Assembly (NCBI GenBank): GCA_944321645.1
Contig: CALUMB010000003.1
Location: forward strand, 1-64,000
Source of the DNA: an uncultured Prevotella sp.
Lineage (GTDB): Bacteria; Bacteroidota; Bacteroidia; Bacteroidales; Bacteroidaceae
Reading direction: 5' to 3'
DNA length: 64,000 bases
This document shows, piece after piece, positions 7,547 to 16,247 of this stretch. The notes below the pieces were generated by a model. The model was given only the letters and a program-made list of their open reading frames with translations. It was not told where the DNA came from and ran no database searches. The position numbers and the translations under genes are program-made. Position 1 is the stretch's first letter; every line of letters begins with the position of its first letter.

Positions 7547-8503
7547 TCACAGTAGTTGTTTCGCGATTTCCGCCACGGAGTCTACGGCCGATACCGTGTA
7601 GAAGTGGATGTTGTTCACCCCGTGGGCGTAAAGCTCGCGGCACTGCGCCACAGTCCACTCCACTCCGAGCTGCCGCAGTTCCTCGTCCGTGCGGCACTTC
7701 ACTGCCTCGCTGGCCAGTTCCTGCGGGATGTCGCAGTGGAACGTCTTCGGCACCACGCTCAGCTGGCTCATCTTTGCCAGCGGCTTAAGGCCGGGGATGA
7801 TGGGCAGCGTTATGCCCATTGCGCGAGCCTTGGCCACAAAGTCGAAATACTTACGGTTGTCGTAGAACAGCTGCGTCACGGCATATTGCGCCCCCAAGTC
7901 CTGCTTCTCCTTCAGGTGCATCATGTCCATCTCCAAGTTTGGCGCCTCGTCGTGCTTCTCCGGGTAGCAGGCCACGCCGAAGTCGAACGCCGGGCCGGGC
8001 CGTTTTATCGGCTCGCCGTCGGCGAAGAAACCCTCGTTGAACCTCACCACCTGGCGAATCAAGTCCGTGGTGTGCTCGTGGCCGCCGGGCGTGGGCGTGA
8101 AGAAACGGTCCTCCTTGGCCTTGTCGCCACGCAGCAGCAGCAGGCTCGTTATGCCGAGAAACTGCAGGTCGAGCAGTTCATACTCGATGTCCTCCACCGT
8201 TGCGCCGCTGCAGATGATGTGGGGCATCACCGGTATGCCGAACTCGTGCTGTATTGCTGCCGCAATGGCTATGGTGCCGGGGCGGCGGCGTATGCGCTGG
8301 CGTTCGAGCAGGCCACCCTCCATTTGCTTGTAGACATACTCGCTGTGGTGGGTGGTTATGTTGATGAACAGCGGGCTGAACTCCCTCAGCTTGCCTATCG
8401 TGGCGAAGAGTTTGTCCGTTCCCGTGCCTTTCAGCGGCGGCAGCACCTCGAAGGAGAAGTGCCGCTGCCCGCCGTTCTGGTTTATCAAATCCGTTACTGC
8501 CAT
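7547..8503 (-). CDS. metF: methylenetetrahydrofolate reductase
   Basis: A 318-residue FAD-dependent TIM-barrel enzyme reducing 5,10-methylene-THF to 5-methyl-THF for methionine synthesis. Seen: FSFEVLPPLKG with the catalytic Glu, the HHSEYVYKQ region, LLLLRGD before the FAD site, DFGVACYPEKH, and QLFYDNRKYFDF. An in-frame ATG at 8530 gives nine extra residues, but a -7 box lies at 8527-8535, so transcription should begin after that codon; the start at 8503 (MAVTDLINQ) fits the family better. Downstream on the same strand lie holB, the PSP1 gene and gldH, possibly read through the hairpin repeats. Confidence 0.93.
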   Translation of the reverse strand: MAVTDLINQNGGQRHFSFEVLPPLKGTGTDKLFATIGKLREFSPLFINITTHHSEYVYKQMEGGLLERQRIRRRPGTIAIAAAIQHEFGIPVMPHIICSGATVEDIEYELLDLQFLGITSLLLLRGDKAKEDRFFTPTPGGHEHTTDLIRQVVRFNEGFFADGEPIKRPGPAFDFGVACYPEKHDEAPNLEMDMMHLKEKQDLGAQYAVTQLFYDNRKYFDFVAKARAMGITLPIIPGLKPLAKMSQLSVVPKTFHCDIPQELASEAVKCRTDEELRQLGVEWTVAQCRELYAHGVNNIHFYTVSAVDSVAEIAKQLL

Positions 8504-8526
8504 TTGCCGTAAATGTACAATCCGCT

Positions 8527-8535
8527 GCAAATTTA
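8527..8535 (-). promoter_or_regulatory. -7 element of metF
   Basis: TAAATTTGC on the minus strand fits TAnnTTTG and sits 24 bp upstream of the chosen metF start. No convincing -33 box is seen. It rules out the more upstream in-frame ATG. Confidence 0.6.
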
Positions 8536-8754
8536 CGAAAAAAAAATGTAACGGCGGATGTTATAACGCGATTTAACCAGAACCTTGTGCCACACCGATT
8601 GCCGTCAAGACATTTCTGCGGTGATGTGCTGTTCAACAACATGACGCACACACTCACAACGCCGCCTCACATCATCCCAACGATAACAAATGCCGACTTG
8701 AAAAGTTAAATAACCAAAACGAAACAGCTTGCCCCCGATATGAACCGACATGAA

Positions 8755-8786
8755 CTTGATTCGCACCAATAAAAGCCATATCTTTG
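8755..8786 (+). promoter_or_regulatory. promoter of the DUF262 gene
   Basis: CTTG (8755-8758), a 20-bp spacer, then TATCTTTG (8779-8786), 28 bp upstream of the start codon. Confidence 0.7.
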
Positions 8787-8814
8787 GGGCGGAATAACTA
8801 AAAACCGACAAACA

Positions 8815-10494
8815 ATGAACAGTTCTATGACAATCAGCCAGATGCTCGCCGACAAGCATATCGGCGTGCCCAACTACCAGAGAGCCTACTCGTGGGACAC
8901 GGAGCAAGACCCAGCAAAGACGCCGAAGCAGGTCAACCAGTTTCTGAAAGACCTGCAGGACTACGCCCTGAGCAGGTCGTCGTCACATTATTACTTCGGC
9001 CACTTTCTGCTGGAGAAGCAAGGAAAAGAGAACGAGTACGGCGTGATAGACGGGCAGCAGAGGCTCACCACCATCATCATCTTCATAGCCGCGATGTTCC
9101 GCAAGCTCGAAAGACTGCGCCCGCTAACCGGCAAAGAGCAGCAGATATATGCCAACGTGGTGAAGGTTGACAACGAATACACTTTCTCTACCGTGGGCTA
9201 CGACGATCATTTCTTCCGCCAGTACGTCATCGACAGCACCCGGCAGGACCGCAACGGGCTTGCCACCATGTCGCAGAGGCGCATCGCCGACGCCTACGAC
9301 TACTTCTGCCGTCAGGCCGACGGCATGAGCGAGGCCGATGTGTGCGGCCTGATAGCCACGGTGGGCCAGGCCACGTGCACCACCCACGTGGTTGAGAACG
9401 AGGCCGAGGCGATACAGATGTTCATCTTCCAGAACAACCGAGGGAAACGCCCCACGAACCTCGAGATAATCAAGGCACAGTTCATGTACAACGTCCACCT
9501 GCACGGCGGAGAGGACAAAGACAAGCAGACCATGCTCAACGACATACGCGAGAGCTTCGAGGAGATATACAAATCGATAGCCAGGATAGAGGACCGCATA
9601 GACGAGGACGACGTGCTCAACAACGCCCTCCGCGTTTACTTCAACAACCTCGACGAGGGCAACGCCCTGCAGAAGGTGGGTGCCGAGTTGGCCAAGGAGA
9701 CGCGCGTCACGTTCATCGGCGAGTTCACCCGGACGCTCTCCGACTGCTTCAGGCTGCTGGCGGAGTTCTTCGAGAGAGAGAAGACAGACTTCGCCATCCA
9801 CGTGCTGATGCAATTCGCCAGCCGCAGCATAGTGCTGCCCTTCGCCATAAAGGCCATGCAGCGTAACATCGGCGACGACGCCATGCGCCGGCTCGCCGCA
9901 GCTCTGACATCAATCTCAGTCAGAGCCGGCGTCATCGGCTCACGCGCCGTGCTCACGTGGCGCCTGAACGACGTCTACAAAGCGTTCGACGGCGACGTCA
10001 GCCCGATTGCCGACAAAATCGAATGGATGAAGACACAAAACGGATGGTGGGGCTACTGGAGCAACGAATGGTTTGCCCGTGCGCTGCAGGGCGGCATGAG
10101 CCACGACAGGGCCAAGCGCCTGCTCTGGCTCTACGAGAACCACCTGCGCACTCAGGGCAAGCGGGGCTATGCCCCGATGCGATACGACGCGATAGACAGC
10201 CCGCACCTTGAGCACATCGCGCCGCAGACGGAGACCCCCGAGAGCGGATACTGCCCTTACGACGAGGAGTTCCGCAGCGAGTACCTCGAGTGTCTCGGCA
10301 ACTACCTGCTCCTGTCCGGCAGCCACAACGAGTCGCTCGGCAACGCCCCGTTCGACGTGAAGCGCGAGAGCTACAACTACCTGCTCCAGCAGGAGGAGGT
10401 GCGCGCCATGACCGAGACAGACCGCCGCTGGGACAAGGAGAAAATAGCCGCGCGGAAGGACAAAATCATCGGCTTCATCATCAACAACTATTGA
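8815..10494 (+). CDS. DUF262/DUF1524 protein, GmrSD-like (possible type IV restriction or other anti-phage effector)
   Basis: A 559-residue soluble protein. The N-terminal DUF262 domain has VPNYQRAYSW (residues 18-27) and the ParB-like nucleotide motif DGQQRLTTI (about 79-87). The C-terminal DUF1524 domain carries an HNH-type nuclease signature: HLEHIAPQ (about 464) followed by LGNYLLLSGSHNESLGNAPF. In GmrSD these two domains cut DNA with glucosylated hydroxymethylcytosine in an NTP-dependent way; many family members sit in defence islands. Here it has its own promoter and is followed on the same strand by a small protein and a two-TM protein. Defence function is inference; the actual substrate is unknown. 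Confidence 0.85.
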   Translation: MNSSMTISQMLADKHIGVPNYQRAYSWDTEQDPAKTPKQVNQFLKDLQDYALSRSSSHYYFGHFLLEKQGKENEYGVIDGQQRLTTIIIFIAAMFRKLERLRPLTGKEQQIYANVVKVDNEYTFSTVGYDDHFFRQYVIDSTRQDRNGLATMSQRRIADAYDYFCRQADGMSEADVCGLIATVGQATCTTHVVENEAEAIQMFIFQNNRGKRPTNLEIIKAQFMYNVHLHGGEDKDKQTMLNDIRESFEEIYKSIARIEDRIDEDDVLNNALRVYFNNLDEGNALQKVGAELAKETRVTFIGEFTRTLSDCFRLLAEFFEREKTDFAIHVLMQFASRSIVLPFAIKAMQRNIGDDAMRRLAAALTSISVRAGVIGSRAVLTWRLNDVYKAFDGDVSPIADKIEWMKTQNGWWGYWSNEWFARALQGGMSHDRAKRLLWLYENHLRTQGKRGYAPMRYDAIDSPHLEHIAPQTETPESGYCPYDEEFRSEYLECLGNYLLLSGSHNESLGNAPFDVKRESYNYLLQQEEVRAMTETDRRWDKEKIAARKDKIIGFIINNY

Positions 10495-10566
10495 CATCAA
10501 CCAACGGTCGCAGCTCCGCCTGCGGCCAAATAAAACCCAATTGTCTAACTGTAAATATTTTTTGTT

Positions 10567-10788
10567 ATGAGTAAAGTGTTTCAAGTAAGACCGAAGCGCG
10601 TAAAGCGCACCAACGGAACTGTGCTTACGCCGGAGATGGTCGTTACGGTGACAACGGCAATGCACACGTCAGACCCGTTCTACAACGGCGCGAAAGAAAT
10701 TCAGGAGGCCTACATGAGGCAGTACGGGTTCGACTACAAGCGGGCCTGCTGCAACAAGAACGACTTCGACTTCAGGGCCTGCGACTGA
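10567..10788 (+). CDS. small conserved protein, DUF6140-like
   Basis: A 73-residue protein, MSKVFQVRPKRVKRTNGTVL then TPEMVVTVTT, and a second half with NGAKEIQEAYMRQYGFDYKR. The layout (short beta-rich start with RxNG, then a helix with AxMRxYGxD) resembles small Bacteroidales proteins of the DUF6140 type; I make that link from memory. It ends with two adjacent cysteines and a third in RACD. It lies 72 bp after the DUF262 gene on the same strand. Function unknown. Confidence 0.6.
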   Translation: MSKVFQVRPKRVKRTNGTVLTPEMVVTVTTAMHTSDPFYNGAKEIQEAYMRQYGFDYKRACCNKNDFDFRACD

Positions 10789-10895
10789 CACGTCCCGGCA
10801 ACTGCAATCCGGCAGGACGGAGCCGCCGGCAAGGCAGGCACCCGCCCTGCCGGAGCGCTTATGGAAACTATCATTTTCGACAAAAGTAAAGGCAG

Positions 10896-12299
10896 ATGGA
10901 ACAAAAAGGACTGAAAAAGAAGCTGGCCGACAACAAGAACACGGTGATAATAGCCGCCACGTTCGCCCTCGTGGTGGTGGCGTGCATCTTCGCGGTATAC
11001 CTGCGCCTCTACACGGGCAAGGAACTGTGGTACGAAATGTTCGCAGCCATCATCGGAGTGATCATCACCGCCATCATCACAATGATGCTGCTGGTGGGTC
11101 AGACAGACAGCGACGAGAAGCGCGAGAAGCGCGGCAAGGTGTTCGAGAAGAAGCTGCAGATATACAACGAATACCTCAACACGCTCTGCGACGTGGTGAA
11201 AGACGGCAAGGGAACGGATGAAGAGAAACTCCGACTGGCATTCAGCACGTCGGCGGTGGCCATGCACTGCGCCCCGGAGCGCATCGAGACGGTGAGCCGG
11301 TGCGTCAAGGAAATATTCAGAATCGTTATCAGCAAGAACGACAGCAAGAACAAAAGGCTCACAAAAGACGAGTGGACAAGACAGCTCCTGAACAACCTCT
11401 TCGAGGTGATGGAGGCTTTCCGCGCCGACCTCTACCAGGACATAAAAGGCCGCGGGCAGGCGGAATGGAAGACCACCATCAACAACTTTACCGAGGCGTT
11501 TGTCTATAACACCGAGAGCGACGAGGGCAACGGCAGCGCGCCCGACACCGAGCCGACAGCCGCCAGGGCAGCCCTGACGGCGGAAGAAGAGTGGGCCGAA
11601 GCCAAGAAGAAGTGGGCAGAAAACGGCTGGAACATTGAAGACAACCTGAAGGAAGGCAACCATTTTAAGCTCTCACTGCCCCGCACCGAGGGCTATATCT
11701 ACGTTGGCTTCAATCAAGGTCACTATTATGTCCAGGCATCATGGCATAGCGACCCTAACTTCTCAAAGGCTCTCAAGTGGGACAACGGCGGGCGCCGATT
11801 TTACGGCACGTGGTGGACGCACTTCGATGGCGAGTATTTCAACATTCCCCTGGGTGCGCTCTACGAGCGGTTCTGCGCCGACGAGGGGCTGCGACAATAC
11901 ATCTTCGGCAAGGTGGACTATCTGACCGACATCGTCAAACGCGAGGAGGTTACGTTCGGCTGGCTCTCGGAAGTGCGCGGTCAGGAAGGCTGGAGCCTGT
12001 GGACATGGTACTGGGACACACTTGCCTGCGACCTGCTCGACGAGGAGCTGGGCACTCCTTTCTTTGACGTCAGAAGCAGCACGGACAGCGGGAAAGTCAT
12101 GATAATATTGTCAAACAGAGCCGGCCGCGCCGATGTCACGGCAAGAATAGTCGTCGCAATGGGCATCAGCGGCCTGACACCCGACGTAGATGGGCGGTAC
12201 ACCTTAGAAGAGCTGAACGACAAGAGCACAGAGACCGTAGCGCCAAGAATCAAGCACTGGATGGAGAAAATAAACGAGGCGGTGCGCAAGATAAAATAG
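10896..12299 (+). CDS. two-TM membrane-anchored protein of unknown function
   Basis: A 467-residue protein I do not recognise. Two membrane helices lie near the N-terminus (about 20-40 and 47-67), followed by a charged, helical cytoplasmic region (about 70-210, DSDEKREKRGKVFEKKLQIY) and an Asp/Glu/Ala-rich linker. The C-terminal part (about 230-420) is globular and rich in aromatic residues (KWDNGGRRFYGTWWTHFDGE), ending with a helical segment. A double TM anchor plus a cytoplasmic globular domain next to a GmrSD-like gene would fit a membrane effector of a defence system, but this is only inference. It ends before a strong bidirectional hairpin. A 17-codon frame starting at 10861 overlaps its start and is probably meaningless. 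Confidence 0.65.
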   Translation: MEQKGLKKKLADNKNTVIIAATFALVVVACIFAVYLRLYTGKELWYEMFAAIIGVIITAIITMMLLVGQTDSDEKREKRGKVFEKKLQIYNEYLNTLCDVVKDGKGTDEEKLRLAFSTSAVAMHCAPERIETVSRCVKEIFRIVISKNDSKNKRLTKDEWTRQLLNNLFEVMEAFRADLYQDIKGRGQAEWKTTINNFTEAFVYNTESDEGNGSAPDTEPTAARAALTAEEEWAEAKKKWAENGWNIEDNLKEGNHFKLSLPRTEGYIYVGFNQGHYYVQASWHSDPNFSKALKWDNGGRRFYGTWWTHFDGEYFNIPLGALYERFCADEGLRQYIFGKVDYLTDIVKREEVTFGWLSEVRGQEGWSLWTWYWDTLACDLLDEELGTPFFDVRSSTDSGKVMIILSNRAGRADVTARIVVAMGISGLTPDVDGRYTLEELNDKSTETVAPRIKHWMEKINEAVRKIK

Positions 12300-12387
12300 A
12301 CAGCACAAGGAAACAAGCTCCGCCACACGGCAACACCGCCTGAAACATCCGCGCGACCGCTCTTTTCCACACTTCCTAACAACAAGA

Positions 12388-12420
12388 AGCCGCTGCAATC
12401 CGGGTCGGATTGCAGCGGCT
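12388..12420. terminator. strong hairpin after the DUF262 locus
   Basis: A perfect 15-bp inverted repeat (12388-12402/12406-12420, arm AGCCGCTGCAATCCG) with a 3-base loop. The T tract is weak (TTTGTC). Its GCCGCTGCAA arm is echoed in the terminator at 13916-13950. Confidence 0.7.
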
Positions 12421-12531
12421 TTGTCATGCAGAGGGGCCTCCGCTCACTTCCCTACTCCGCAGAGACAGAAAGCCGCCGAGGCTGTCTCATCGTTGATGCC
12501 GGCGTTCTCTCGCAACACAGTGATTATTCTT

Positions 12532-12563
12532 TTTGTATAATTCAAATAAAATAATTACCTTTG
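12532..12563 (+). promoter_or_regulatory. promoter of the ATPase gene
   Basis: TTTG (12532-12535), 20-bp spacer, TACCTTTG (12556-12563). The start codon follows at 12637, giving a leader of about 65 nt. Confidence 0.75.
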
Positions 12564-12636
12564 CACAAGGCAAACCGCGCCCGGGAATCCGCTGCGGCTT
12601 GCCTGCGTTGTATTTGCATAAAACAAACATATAGCT

Positions 12637-13788
12637 ATGGCGAAAACTGCGAATCCATTTATTGTGGCCGGGAGGATAGCCCCCGAGTATTTCTGCGACC
12701 GGGTGGCGGAGTCGGCCCGGCTTGTCAAGGTCGTCACCAATGGAAACAACCTTGTTATAATATCTCCGCGCAGGATGGGGAAAACCGGATTGATACAGTT
12801 CTGCTACGACAAGCCGGAAATAGAAAAGGAATATTATACATTCTTCATCGACATACTGCACACGTCGAGCCTGCGCGAGTTTACTTACTTGTTGGGAAAG
12901 GAAATCTACGAAACGCTAATTCCCCGCAGCCGCAAAATGGCAAGGCTGTTTATGCAGGCCATGAAGTCCATCAGTGGCAAATTCGGTTTCGACCCTGCGT
13001 CTGGCCTGCCGACTTTCAATCTGGAACTGGGAGACATTGAACGGCCTGAATATACTTTAGACGAGATATTCCGCTACTTGGACAATGCGGACAGACGCTG
13101 CATCGTGGCCATAGATGAGTTCCAGCAGATTGCAAAATACCCCGAACAGAACATCGAGGCTCTGCTGAGGACTTACATCCAGAGGCAGGCCAACTGCAAT
13201 TTCATCTTCGCAGGAAGCGAACGGCACATGATGCAGGAGATGTTCTCGTCGGCAGCCAGGCCGTTTTACAACAGCGCGGATATGATGGAGCTTAAAGCCA
13301 TTCCCAAAGAGATTTACGTCGCGTTCGTCACCGGTCACTTCAAGAAATGCCAACGACGCATTGAGCCGGGCGATGTGGAGAAAGTGTATGACCTGTTTAA
13401 GGGGCATACCTATTACATACAAAAGGCATTCAACGAGGCTTTCGCCGACACTCCCGCCGGCTCGGAATGCACGACAGACACCCTGCAAAGGGCCATCGAG
13501 GCTATGGTGGTATCAAACGACACCATTTTCCGCGAAATACTGTCGAACGTGCCTGAAAAGCAGAAAGCCCTTCTTTACGCCATTGCCCGTGAGGGCGAGG
13601 CGGAGCGCATCACTTCGGCAGACTTTATCAGGCGCCACAGTCTCACCTCGGCCAGCTCGGTGCAGTCGGCCATGAAGAAATTGCTTGAAAAAGACATGAT
13701 AACGGAAACAGGCAAGGTGTTTTCAGTGACCGACAAACTTTTTGGGATGTGGATTAACGGAATCTATGGCAATCCTGCAAGATTATAA
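12637..13788 (+). CDS. AAA-family ATPase with C-terminal winged helix (archaeal-ATPase-like)
   Basis: A 383-residue STAND/AAA-type ATPase. Walker A SPRRMGKTGL (43-52); Walker B CIVAIDEFQQ (about 155-164); sensor-like FIFAGSERHMM; the last 80 residues (ITSADFIRRHSLTSASSVQS) form a winged helix. Such ORC-like ATPases (PF01637 class) are common as multiple copies in Bacteroidetes genomes; their function is mostly unknown. The SPRRxGKT form of Walker A is typical of this group. The gene has its own promoter and ends at a bidirectional terminator shared with the GH51 gene. A link to the neighbouring putative defence locus is possible but unsupported. Confidence 0.8.
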   Translation: MAKTANPFIVAGRIAPEYFCDRVAESARLVKVVTNGNNLVIISPRRMGKTGLIQFCYDKPEIEKEYYTFFIDILHTSSLREFTYLLGKEIYETLIPRSRKMARLFMQAMKSISGKFGFDPASGLPTFNLELGDIERPEYTLDEIFRYLDNADRRCIVAIDEFQQIAKYPEQNIEALLRTYIQRQANCNFIFAGSERHMMQEMFSSAARPFYNSADMMELKAIPKEIYVAFVTGHFKKCQRRIEPGDVEKVYDLFKGHTYYIQKAFNEAFADTPAGSECTTDTLQRAIEAMVVSNDTIFREILSNVPEKQKALLYAIAREGEAERITSADFIRRHSLTSASSVQSAMKKLLEKDMITETGKVFSVTDKLFGMWINGIYGNPARL

Positions 13789-13915
13789 AAAACAGTGTTG
13801 GCCCTGTACGGGGAAAGACATTAGTCATGTCTTCTGCAAAGATATTGCAAGCGAGTGCAATGTAAGTTTACTTGCAAATTGCCGGGCGCAGCTTATCTTA
13901 TGCAATAAAACAAAA

Positions 13916-13950
13916 AAACCGCTGCAAACTGTCGTGGCTTGCAGCGGTTT
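13916..13950. terminator. bidirectional terminator
   Basis: Arms AAACCGCTGCAA (13916-13927) and TTGCAGCGGTTT (13939-13950), loop of 11. It lies between the convergent ATPase and GH51 genes and has A and T runs on the two sides. Confidence 0.85.
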
Positions 13951-13971
13951 TGCTTATTGGGCTATGCCCGA

Positions 13972-15948
13972 TTACTTTTTCACCTTGTAGAGGCGGAAGG
14001 TCATCGGGGCAATCTCGTCGTTGATTACGGTGCTCTTCTTGCCGGCGGTGCAGGCGAGGGTTCCGGCCTGCGGAGTGATTTTTTCCGGCTCGTCGAGCGT
14101 GTTTTCGGCCATCATGTCGGTGCAGGTGAGCGTGAGCGTCTCGGCGGTGCGCTCGCCCTTTATGCCGGAGAGGTTGATGGAGACGGGCTGCTTCTCCTTG
14201 CTGGTGTTGATGACCTTGACGATCACAGTGTTTGATGGCTTGTCGATCACTGCGCTGGCGAAGAGTCCGTCCTGGCCCTCCTGGCCTGCTATGGGCTGCC
14301 CATCCATGGTCATTGTGAGCACGTTGGTGCCCTTGTTCTGGGCGTACATCTGCTGCACGTAGTAGCTCACGGACTTGAACATACGCACGTTGTCGAACCA
14401 GATGAGGTCGGGCCGCCACTGCCAGCCCTCCACGTGGGCGAGCATCGGGGCGTAGGTTGCCATGTGCACTATGTCGGCGTTGCGCTCAAGGTCGGTCATG
14501 AAGGCAGCCTCGAGCAGCGATGTCTCGTAGTGGTTCCACTTCTTGCCCTTGCCGTGGCAGGCGTATTCGCCGGCGAACACCTTCGGCCCCTTGCGGTCGT
14601 ACTTCTCGTAGCGCAGTCCGCTGGTGAGGAACCACGACTCCGGGCGGTAGAAGTGCTCGTCGACGAGGTCAACCTTCTGCTTCTTCATGGCCTCCCAGCC
14701 GAGGTTGAAGTTCTCGCCCTCGGAGTCGGGTCCGCTCGTGCCTATTATCTTTATCTCTGGGTGCTTGGCGCGTATGGCGTCAACAAACTTCTGCATACGC
14801 ACGAAGTAGAACTCGCCCCACTGCTCGTTGCCCACGGCGATGAACTTCAGGTTGAACGGCGCGGGGTGGCCCATCTCGGCGCGCTTCTTGCCCCATGTGG
14901 TCGTGGTGTCGCCGTTGGCGAACTCTATCAGGTCGAGGCAGTCCTGTATGTATGGGTCGAGCTGGTCTACGGGTACGTGCGCCTTCTCGTTGTTGCGGTT
15001 CTGGTACTGGCAGGCCATGCCCACGTTGAGCACGGGCAGCGGCTCGGCGCCAATGTCCTCGGAGAGCTGGAAGAACTCGAAGAAGCCCAGTCCGTAGCTC
15101 TGGAAGTAGTCTGGGAAGTAGCGGTGCTCGAAGGTGAACTCCCAGCGGTTGCGGTTGAGCGGTCGGTTCTCCACCGGGCCTATGGTGTTCTTCCACTGGT
15201 AGCGGTTCTCCAGGCACTCACCCTCCACGATGCAGCCGCCGGGGAAGCGCAGCACGCCCGGCTTCATGTCGGCCAGGGCCTGCGCCAGGTCGCGGCGCAT
15301 GCCGTTCTCGCGGTTCTTGAACGTGTTGACGGGGAAGAGGCTTATGTGCTCCAGGTCGATGGGGTTGCGGCCGTCGAGGAAGATGCGCAGGCTGGCCTTG
15401 TTGTCGGTGCGGGGCGACTTGATGCGCACCTCATACTTCTTCCACTCCGTGCCTTTCACGTCGACCTTGGCCGTGGCGAAGTCCTGCCGCTCGCCCATGG
15501 TGTTGGCGTCGATGAGCTGCACGCGGATGCGGGCCGTGCCTTTGGGCGCCCTTGCCCACACGGTGAAGCGGTACTCCTCGCCCTTGAGCACGCCAATGCC
15601 GAAGTAGCCCTCGTTCACGAGGCCCGTGCGGCGGTCGGTATGCCCGGCCCAGGCCAGGCTCACGTAGTGGGGGCAGCGCTCAAAGGGACCGTCGTCCTTC
15701 AGCGTGACGTTGCCGAAGGTCTGCCAGCCCATGAACGCCTGCGGAAACTCAAACGAGCGGTTCTTCACCAGTTCGCCGTACAGTCCGCCGTCGGCTGCGT
15801 AGTTGATGTCTTCGAAGAAGAGGCCGTACATGGTGCTCTGTACGGTGGCCCCGGCCTTCTTCGTGTTCACGTCCATGACGTGGGCCTGCGCCATCGAGGC
15901 CAGTGCCGTGGTCAGTGCGAAAGCACAAGTCAGTAGTCTGTGGTTCAT
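13972..15948 (-). CDS. alpha-L-arabinofuranosidase, GH51
   Basis: A 658-residue secreted enzyme with signal peptide MNHRLLTCAFALTTALASMA. An N-terminal carbohydrate-binding-like beta sandwich (about 60-210) precedes the TIM barrel and a C-terminal beta domain. GH51 marks: LRFPGGCIVEG, AVGNEQWGEF with the acid/base Glu (about 374) and VFAGEYACH with the nucleophile Glu (about 460). It removes terminal arabinofuranosyl groups from arabinan or arabinoxylan in the periplasm or at the surface. It stands alone, without SusCD, and uses a terminator shared with the convergent ATPase. A role together with the GH2 and PL11 enzymes further on (rhamnogalacturonan I) is inference. Confidence 0.93.
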   Translation of the reverse strand: MNHRLLTCAFALTTALASMAQAHVMDVNTKKAGATVQSTMYGLFFEDINYAADGGLYGELVKNRSFEFPQAFMGWQTFGNVTLKDDGPFERCPHYVSLAWAGHTDRRTGLVNEGYFGIGVLKGEEYRFTVWARAPKGTARIRVQLIDANTMGERQDFATAKVDVKGTEWKKYEVRIKSPRTDNKASLRIFLDGRNPIDLEHISLFPVNTFKNRENGMRRDLAQALADMKPGVLRFPGGCIVEGECLENRYQWKNTIGPVENRPLNRNRWEFTFEHRYFPDYFQSYGLGFFEFFQLSEDIGAEPLPVLNVGMACQYQNRNNEKAHVPVDQLDPYIQDCLDLIEFANGDTTTTWGKKRAEMGHPAPFNLKFIAVGNEQWGEFYFVRMQKFVDAIRAKHPEIKIIGTSGPDSEGENFNLGWEAMKKQKVDLVDEHFYRPESWFLTSGLRYEKYDRKGPKVFAGEYACHGKGKKWNHYETSLLEAAFMTDLERNADIVHMATYAPMLAHVEGWQWRPDLIWFDNVRMFKSVSYYVQQMYAQNKGTNVLTMTMDGQPIAGQEGQDGLFASAVIDKPSNTVIVKVINTSKEKQPVSINLSGIKGERTAETLTLTCTDMMAENTLDEPEKITPQAGTLACTAGKKSTVINDEIAPMTFRLYKVKK

Positions 15949-15972
15949 AATTGATAGTTGATGAATGTTTCT

Positions 15973-15980
15973 GTCAATGC
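15973..15980 (-). promoter_or_regulatory. -7 element of the GH51 gene
   Basis: TAACTTTG on the minus strand, 25 bp before the start codon. No clear -33 box. Confidence 0.5.
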
Positions 15981-16047
15981 CACAAAGTTAGCAAATTATT
16001 TCCATTCGCCGCGTCATTTCCCCGCTTTTTTGTCGTTTTTGCCCTTG

Positions 16048-16247
16048 TAAGTAGGTGTTCAAAATTAATTGCCATCAAATTGTGTGCTATTTTGGAGATG
16101 CATGCCAAAGTCCGAAGAGTGAGCGTAGCGGGCTACGCGACCGATGAGACTTTGGCATGCAGCCCAAAAGAGCGCACAAGGTGGTGGCAAAGATATAGAG
16201 AATATCTGCAAGGATTATAATATCAATTAATTTTGAACAGCTACTTA
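16048..16247. mobile_element. MITE-like element, 200 bp
   Basis: Terminal inverted repeats of 24 bp with one mismatch: 16048-16071 (TAAGTAGGTGTTCAAAATTA...) and 16224-16247. The whole unit is an imperfect palindrome; inner arms GCATGCCAAAGTC (16100-16112) and GACTTTGGCATGC (16148-16160) surround a GCGTAGC/GCTACGC core. The outer bases are TA at both ends, as expected for an element that duplicates TA. It encodes nothing and lies between two genes. Its right end provides the TAA stop of the TonB-like gene. Confidence 0.7.

Larger units (their letters stand above)
12300..12636. other. intergenic region before the ATPase gene
   Basis: Contains the hairpin terminator of the upstream locus and the promoter of the ATPase gene; nothing else is seen. 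Confidence 0.6.

Noticed and set aside
12637..13788. AAA ATPase considered as part of the DUF262 defence locus
   Set aside because: It has its own promoter and a strong hairpin separates it; such ATPases are frequent as isolated genes in this phylum.
14434..15936. Plus-strand open frame of 500 codons opposite the GH51 gene
   Set aside because: Antisense of a well-supported GH51 gene; Val/Leu/His-rich composition is typical of such shadows.
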